From JAAFHB01 sp942493325 (GTDB lineage: Bacteria > Bacteroidota > Bacteroidia > Bacteroidales > Prolixibacteraceae): a stretch of DNA of 64,000 nt. The notes beneath the pieces were generated by a model. It saw only the letters and a program-made list of their open reading frames with translations. It ran no database searches and was not told the origin of the DNA. The position numbers were made by a program, and so were the translations under genes. Positions 59,809 to 64,000 of this stretch are shown piece by piece; the stretch's first letter is position 1, and each line of letters begins with the position of its first letter. Location: the NCBI GenBank assembly GCA_942493325.1, contig OW818689.1:1-64000 (forward strand), read 5' to 3'.

Positions 59809-60639
59809 TTACTCAATATTAATCGTTTTCTTTTTAGATGTATGTGCTTTGAAATATCCCAAAGCCCCATTGTTTATATTTGATGCAGGGTTGGCTGGCG
59901 TAGCGCTCGATTGATTGATGTTTTCGTTTAAGCCGAAAAAATAATTGTACACAGTCTTGTCGATACATTGCAGATCAATTGTTATAACATCGCCTTTCTC
60001 TGCTTTTACCCTTAACGGAAGATGCGAGGAACTGCCATTGAATCCAACATCATTTCTTATAAATACATCATCCACCAAGGTATCATTTCGGGTAACTTCA
60101 AATTGGTAGTAATTTTCAGAATTAACAGGATCAGTATAATAAGGAGTAATCTGAATGATTGTTTCGTAATCATGATCACCTCCGGGATTACCCGGTCTGC
60201 CTGATCCTCCGGGCACGCCTCCGGTGCCTGAACCAGCAAGGTTTTCCTGCACAAGTGAATCAGGATTTACGCTGAAGGGCATTGTCGAAACAGCTGTAAA
60301 AATTTCATTATCTATATTAACCATCATCGAGTATGTATGGCCCTCTATACCAGCTAACCCTGTCTTGAAGTAAATTCCTGCAGATGTTTCAATAAGTGTA
60401 TCTATTTGATTCAACTTATTATCGGTTATTGTGACCAATGCTCCACTAATTGCAGGATATGCAGTCGTTTCGTCAAAATTGAGCGTTTTACTGATCATGA
60501 CTTTTGATTCACCAGATACGTTACTTAGATTGCCTTCGATTACAAATCGTGGATTACTTTGATTGAGGTCAATATCAATTACTTTTTCGCAACTGAATAG
60601 AACAAGTAGGACAAACGGTATGAGAATATATTTTTTCAT
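59809..60639 (-). CDS. DUF4249 lipoprotein (TonB-receptor partner)
   Basis: A 276-residue lipoprotein (MKKYILIPFVLLVLFSC) of DUF4249, typically encoded after a TonB receptor in Bacteroidota. Conserved parts: CEKVIDIDLNQSNPRFVIEGNLSN and VMISKTLNFDE. A Gly/Pro-rich stretch (GTGGVPGGSGRPGNPGG) sits in the middle and may be a flexible surface loop. The start is ATG 60639: an open frame to 60741 overlaps the receptor gene. It follows the receptor by four bases. Confidence 0.85.
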   Translation of the reverse strand: MKKYILIPFVLLVLFSCEKVIDIDLNQSNPRFVIEGNLSNVSGESKVMISKTLNFDETTAYPAISGALVTITDNKLNQIDTLIETSAGIYFKTGLAGIEGHTYSMMVNIDNEIFTAVSTMPFSVNPDSLVQENLAGSGTGGVPGGSGRPGNPGGDHDYETIIQITPYYTDPVNSENYYQFEVTRNDTLVDDVFIRNDVGFNGSSSHLPLRVKAEKGDVITIDLQCIDKTVYNYFFGLNENINQSSATPANPASNINNGALGYFKAHTSKKKTINIE

Positions 60640-60643
60640 TTGA

Positions 60644-62959
60644 TTATTTAAATTTAAAGTTCCAGGAAACAGAAGGTATCCATCTAAATAAAGAAGTTTG
60701 GACTGCAACTGTTTTATTAGGATCTGTATCGCTTTGTTCAAACGTTATGATATAGGGATTTTCACGTCCATAAGCGTTGTAAAGGCCAAACGACAGTTCA
60801 GAATTAAAACGTTTTCGTTCCCTGAGTTTGAAGGTTGCACCCAAATCCAACCGGTGATAGGAAGGCATACGGTAGCCATTGCGTTCGGTATAAAGCCAGG
60901 TGGTTTGTTCGGCCACTTCGTATTTTCCACTCGGGAAAGTTATTGCATTGCCTGTTTGATAGACCCATACTGCCGACACATTCCACCGTTTTGAAATATC
61001 ATACATCGTCACAACAGAAATATCGTGGGTTCGGTCCTGACGGGCAGCATACCATTTGTTCTGATTGATTCCATCAATCTGCTTTTCGGTTCTGGAAAGG
61101 GTGTATCCTAACCAGCCGTTAAGTTTTCCCTGGTTCTTTTTAAGCAATAATTCCAATCCGTAAGCCCTGCCTTTGCCGTATAGTAATTGTGTTTCGAGAA
61201 CAGGTGACCGTTCATCGGCATTGTCTTTATAGTCAATTTGATTTTGCATTAATTTGTAATACGTTTCAGCGCTAAACTCAAACATATTATCGTTGAAGTT
61301 ATGAAAATAGCCAAACGATACCTGATCGCCAGTTTCAGGCTTAATAATATTGGTGTTCATGATCCATTTGTCAGTAGGATTGGTGGTTACTGAATTGGTA
61401 ATCAGGTGCAGATTCTGGGTGTTGCGCGTGTAGGCCGCTTTCAGCGAACTGTTTTCATTTAGTGTATAGCTGAACGAAAAACGGGGCTCAAAATTCAGGT
61501 AGTTTTTTACCGGATTGTTTTGACTAATGGTGTCGGTGATGTTTTTATCGTCGTCCAACGCATAATAATCGCTACCGCCCAGCACAATAAAATTGCTCAG
61601 CCGAATTCCATAATTAATTTTTATCCTTTTGGTTGCCTGCCAGTCGTTGGTTGCATAGATTGCCGTTTCCAATCCATTTCGGAGCTGAAACGGATCATCG
61701 GTGCTTTCTTCGTCCGTGATTTGACCTGGAGTAATTGTGTGGTAGATAGCATTATAACCAAATTTCAACTCATTCTTGGTATTGGGGAAATATTGAAACT
61801 CCTGTTTTAAGTTCCAGTCGCGAATTCGTGAAAGGATTGAAAATGGATTGGCATTGTTTTGAATTTCAATATTATAGTCATAATTGCTATATATAAACGA
61901 GGTGTTCGAAAACAATTTACTGTTAAAAAGGTGGTTCCAGCGTGCAGTAGCGGTCGCGTTTCCCCAATCGATGCCAAAACGATTGTTTAAGCCCAGTCTG
62001 TCCCGTCCAAAATAACCCGAAACAAAAAGCCGGTCCTTATCAGAAAACCGATAGTTGAATTTTGCATTCAGATCGTAAAAAGACAATTTATTGTCCTTGA
62101 ACTTATCCGTTAATTTTAGAAAAATATCAGCATAAGTTCTTCTGCCAGTGATCAGAAACGAGGATTTACCTTTTTGTATTGGCCCTTCAAGGTTTAGTTT
62201 GGAAGAAATTAAGCCAATACCTCCACTTACACCGAAGTTTTGATTGTCGCCTTCGTTCATTTTTACATCAACTACCGAAGAGATTCGACCTCCAAATTGT
62301 GCAGGAGCGGTGCCTTTATACAGCGTTACATCTTTAATGGCATCAGAATTAAATGTTGAAAAGAAGCCTAACAGGTGAGATGCATTGTAAACCGGGGCAT
62401 CGTCAAGCAGAATGAGGTTCTGGTCAATTGAACCGCCCCGAACTGTAAATCCACTCTGGCCGTCGCCACCCGATTTGACGCCCGGCAACAATTGCAGTGT
62501 TTTCAGTATATCTCTTTCTCCAAAAAGCACCGGTAATTTGCTGATGGCAGCCACATTAATTTTCTCGACTCCCATTTTTGACTGGCTGATTTTCTCGTTG
62601 ACACTGGTTGCCGAAACAACTACTTCGCCGATATTGGTATGAAACTCTTCCAAACCGATTGTAATGGTCCTGTTTTCAGTCAGGTTTACATGAATGGTTT
62701 GCTCCTGGTAGCCAATAAATGAATAGGCCAACTCGTAGCTGCCTTGAGGCAATGTAATCGAGTAAAATCCAAATTCGTTACTTGTTGTACCACTGTTAGC
62801 ATTACTTCTTACAATGGCAACTGCCCCAATCAGGGTTTCCCCATTCTTTTTGTCGTTGAGGTATCCGCTAATTGTAAAAGATTGTGCCAGTAATAAAGAA
62901 GGTAAAATGAATAAAGAAAAAAGAAGTGTTAATAATTTTAGTCTAATTGTGTTTTGCAT
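60644..62959 (-). CDS. TonB-dependent receptor with carboxypeptidase-like N-terminal domain
   Basis: A 771-residue outer-membrane receptor. A signal peptide (LLTLLFSLFILPSLLLA) precedes an N-terminal carboxypeptidase-regulatory-like domain (FTISGYLNDKKNGETLIGAVAIV...SGTTSNEFGFYSITLPQG). A plug follows (VEKINVAAISKLPVLFGERDILKTLQLLPGVKSGGDGQSGFTVRGG) and a 22-strand barrel ending FRWIPSVSWNFKFK. The start is the ATG at 62959; a TTG one codon upstream extends the frame by one residue. It is followed by the DUF4249 lipoprotein. The ligand is unknown; the neighbouring RND-type pump suggests import and export are linked. Confidence 0.92.
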   Translation of the reverse strand: MQNTIRLKLLTLLFSLFILPSLLLAQSFTISGYLNDKKNGETLIGAVAIVRSNANSGTTSNEFGFYSITLPQGSYELAYSFIGYQEQTIHVNLTENRTITIGLEEFHTNIGEVVVSATSVNEKISQSKMGVEKINVAAISKLPVLFGERDILKTLQLLPGVKSGGDGQSGFTVRGGSIDQNLILLDDAPVYNASHLLGFFSTFNSDAIKDVTLYKGTAPAQFGGRISSVVDVKMNEGDNQNFGVSGGIGLISSKLNLEGPIQKGKSSFLITGRRTYADIFLKLTDKFKDNKLSFYDLNAKFNYRFSDKDRLFVSGYFGRDRLGLNNRFGIDWGNATATARWNHLFNSKLFSNTSFIYSNYDYNIEIQNNANPFSILSRIRDWNLKQEFQYFPNTKNELKFGYNAIYHTITPGQITDEESTDDPFQLRNGLETAIYATNDWQATKRIKINYGIRLSNFIVLGGSDYYALDDDKNITDTISQNNPVKNYLNFEPRFSFSYTLNENSSLKAAYTRNTQNLHLITNSVTTNPTDKWIMNTNIIKPETGDQVSFGYFHNFNDNMFEFSAETYYKLMQNQIDYKDNADERSPVLETQLLYGKGRAYGLELLLKKNQGKLNGWLGYTLSRTEKQIDGINQNKWYAARQDRTHDISVVTMYDISKRWNVSAVWVYQTGNAITFPSGKYEVAEQTTWLYTERNGYRMPSYHRLDLGATFKLRERKRFNSELSFGLYNAYGRENPYIITFEQSDTDPNKTVAVQTSLFRWIPSVSWNFKFK

Positions 62960-62973
62960 CAAATTTTATTCTA

Positions 62974-63423
62974 TTACAGGTATATAATATCAACCTTTAT
63001 CTTTTTGTCGTTCAGTACACTAAAGGAGGCTTTTGAAAATGTAGGCCGGTTTGAAATACCAATGGATTGAAAATTGGAAAAACCGATACCCTCCCTGGGT
63101 AAGATGATTCCTCTTTTAATTTTCCCGTCATTGTTTTCATCGTGCAAAATATTCACCGCATATTTTCCTTCCGGCAGGTTTTCGAATGTTACAGATGATG
63201 CCCCGTTAACTATTTTCCCTGTAAGTTTTTTGAAATACTTTTTGTAATGCTCATCAGGGAAAGCATCTTCCCTATTGTATAATGCGAATTGTACAGTACC
63301 TTTTGAATTTCGCAATTCGCTCACATCAACTGTTAATGAGCAGGTTTCCTGCTTTTGAATACTAAATGAAGAAAGCAGCACAATAACTAAAAGCGATTTA
63401 AGAATTATGATAATTTTTTTCAT
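62974..63423 (-). CDS. DUF2141 exported protein
   Basis: A 149-residue exported protein (signal MKKIIIILKSLLVIVLLSSFS) of DUF2141: LTVDVSELRNSKGTVQFALYNREDAFP, GKIVNGASSVTFENLPEGKYAVNILHDENNDGK and PREGIGFSNF. The family is beta-sandwich-like and of unknown function. It lies between the RND permease (five bases upstream) and the TonB receptor (14 bases downstream), clearly in one operon. Confidence 0.85.
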   Translation of the reverse strand: MKKIIIILKSLLVIVLLSSFSIQKQETCSLTVDVSELRNSKGTVQFALYNREDAFPDEHYKKYFKKLTGKIVNGASSVTFENLPEGKYAVNILHDENNDGKIKRGIILPREGIGFSNFQSIGISNRPTFSKASFSVLNDKKIKVDIIYL

Positions 63424-63428
63424 TTTAT

Positions 63429-64000
63429 TTATTTTATTTGTTTATGTTTTTTATTTGCAATTTTCTCTTTAATACGATCTACCACGTAGTAAACCATTGG
63501 GACTAAATAAACAGTCAGAATCATGGACGACAGCAAACCTCCGATGATTACCCATGCCAGGCCGTTTTTCCACTCGCTGGCTGTACCTTGTGCCAATGCA
63601 ATGGGCAACATTCCGATGGCCATGGCAAGCGTGGTCATTAAAATAGGGCGCATACGCTCTTTGCCTGCAATGATCAATGCTTCTTTATAGTACTTGCCCT
63701 GGGCTTTTAGCTGGTTGGTAAAATCCACAATCAGGATGGCATTTTTTGTGACCAGCCCCATGAGCATGATTAATCCTAACTGTGCAAACAAAGTCAGATG
63801 GTTTAGCGATAAGTTTAACGCGAGGAAGGCGCCAATGGCAGCCATCGGTATGGCAAATAAAGCTACGAACGGATAAATATAGCTGTCATAAAGCGCTATC
63901 ATGATCAGGTAAATCAGTATAAATGAGATTAAAAGAACCGAACCCAAAGCCCCGAAACTTTCATTCTGCGTTTTGATATCTGCCCCCCAGGTTAATTTCA
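63429..64000 (-). CDS. RND-family permease, 3' part (runs off the window)
   Basis: The C-terminal 190 residues of an RND transporter: the frame remains open to the right edge. TM10 contains the proton-relay Lys (MGLVTKNAILIVDFTNQL), then ERMRPILMTTLAMAIGMLPIALAQGTASEWKNGLAWVIIGGLLSSMILTVYLVPMVYYVVDRI, the classical TM11-TM12 region of RND pumps. The absence of a long C-terminal tail and the sequence style fit HME/HAE-like members of Bacteroidota. It is the first visible gene of the operon with DUF2141, receptor and DUF4249. Confidence 0.9.
   Translation of the reverse strand, partial: KLTWGADIKTQNESFGALGSVLLISFILIYLIMIALYDSYIYPFVALFAIPMAAIGAFLALNLSLNHLTLFAQLGLIMLMGLVTKNAILIVDFTNQLKAQGKYYKEALIIAGKERMRPILMTTLAMAIGMLPIALAQGTASEWKNGLAWVIIGGLLSSMILTVYLVPMVYYVVDRIKEKIANKKHKQIK

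Overview
The window looks like chromosome from a member of the Bacteroidota. The evidence is promoters of the form TTG-N19/20-TAnnTTTG, few Shine-Dalgarno sequences, and many Bacteroidota-specific families: TonB receptor with DUF4249, DUF5916, DUF3857/transglutaminase pairs, DUF2141, TIG lipoproteins with small outer-membrane barrels, and a Bacteroidota-type mobile-element primase remnant. NarGHJI with NarK and a heterodisulfide-reductase-like (Hdr) operon point to a nitrate-respiring, menaquinone-using facultative or strict anaerobe. A Bacteroidales/Marinilabiliales-like lineage is my guess and is not shown by the sequence.

Region 1 (1-7.75 kb) is a degraded AT-rich mobile island. It holds two head-to-tail copies of an ISNCY-like insertion sequence (the second frameshifted), a DUF2628-like gene cut by the IS, a compact operon of unknown genes (including a protein with exact 24-residue repeats and two tiny genes), an iteron-like repeat array with an AT-rich core, and the broken C-terminal half of a primase/helicase. 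It ends at the 3' side of a tRNA-Thr(CGT). Region 2 (7.9-16.4 kb) is core: tdh, rpsF-rpsR-rplI, an AmgK-like kinase fused to a RapZ C-terminal domain followed by a tiny zinc protein and a MurU-like nucleotidyltransferase, an alpha/beta hydrolase, ung and arfB.

Region 3 (16.6-28.3 kb) is an envelope block. Small outer-membrane barrels alternate with TIG/kelch lipoproteins, plus a DUF5916 protein and an exported WD40 protein. Three of the lipoproteins share the same N-terminal domain. Region 4 (28.5-41 kb) has a ROK regulator, a YciI-like exported protein, a tandem pair of DUF3857/transglutaminase proteins (one with the catalytic Cys lost), and a MarR-controlled RND tripartite efflux operon.

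Region 5 (41-64 kb) has an intergenic repeat block, an Rpn-type nuclease, an Hdr-like operon (HdrC-HdrB-HdrA-HdrC-membrane HdrDE fusion), a PPOX-fold protein and narK-narGHJI. Further on are an AraC-family membrane regulator beside a DUF6448 gene with three direct repeats between them, a DUF438/hemerythrin-like protein, and an operon of RND permease-DUF2141-TonB receptor-DUF4249 that runs off the right edge. The respiratory logic I infer is that soluble Hdr-like proteins pass electrons to the membrane HdrDE protein and the menaquinone pool, and NarGHI spends them on nitrate imported by NarK.

A dispersed hairpin-rich repeat of about 167 bp occurs twice (14.1 kb and 41.3 kb). All family names come from reading the sequence, with no database search.
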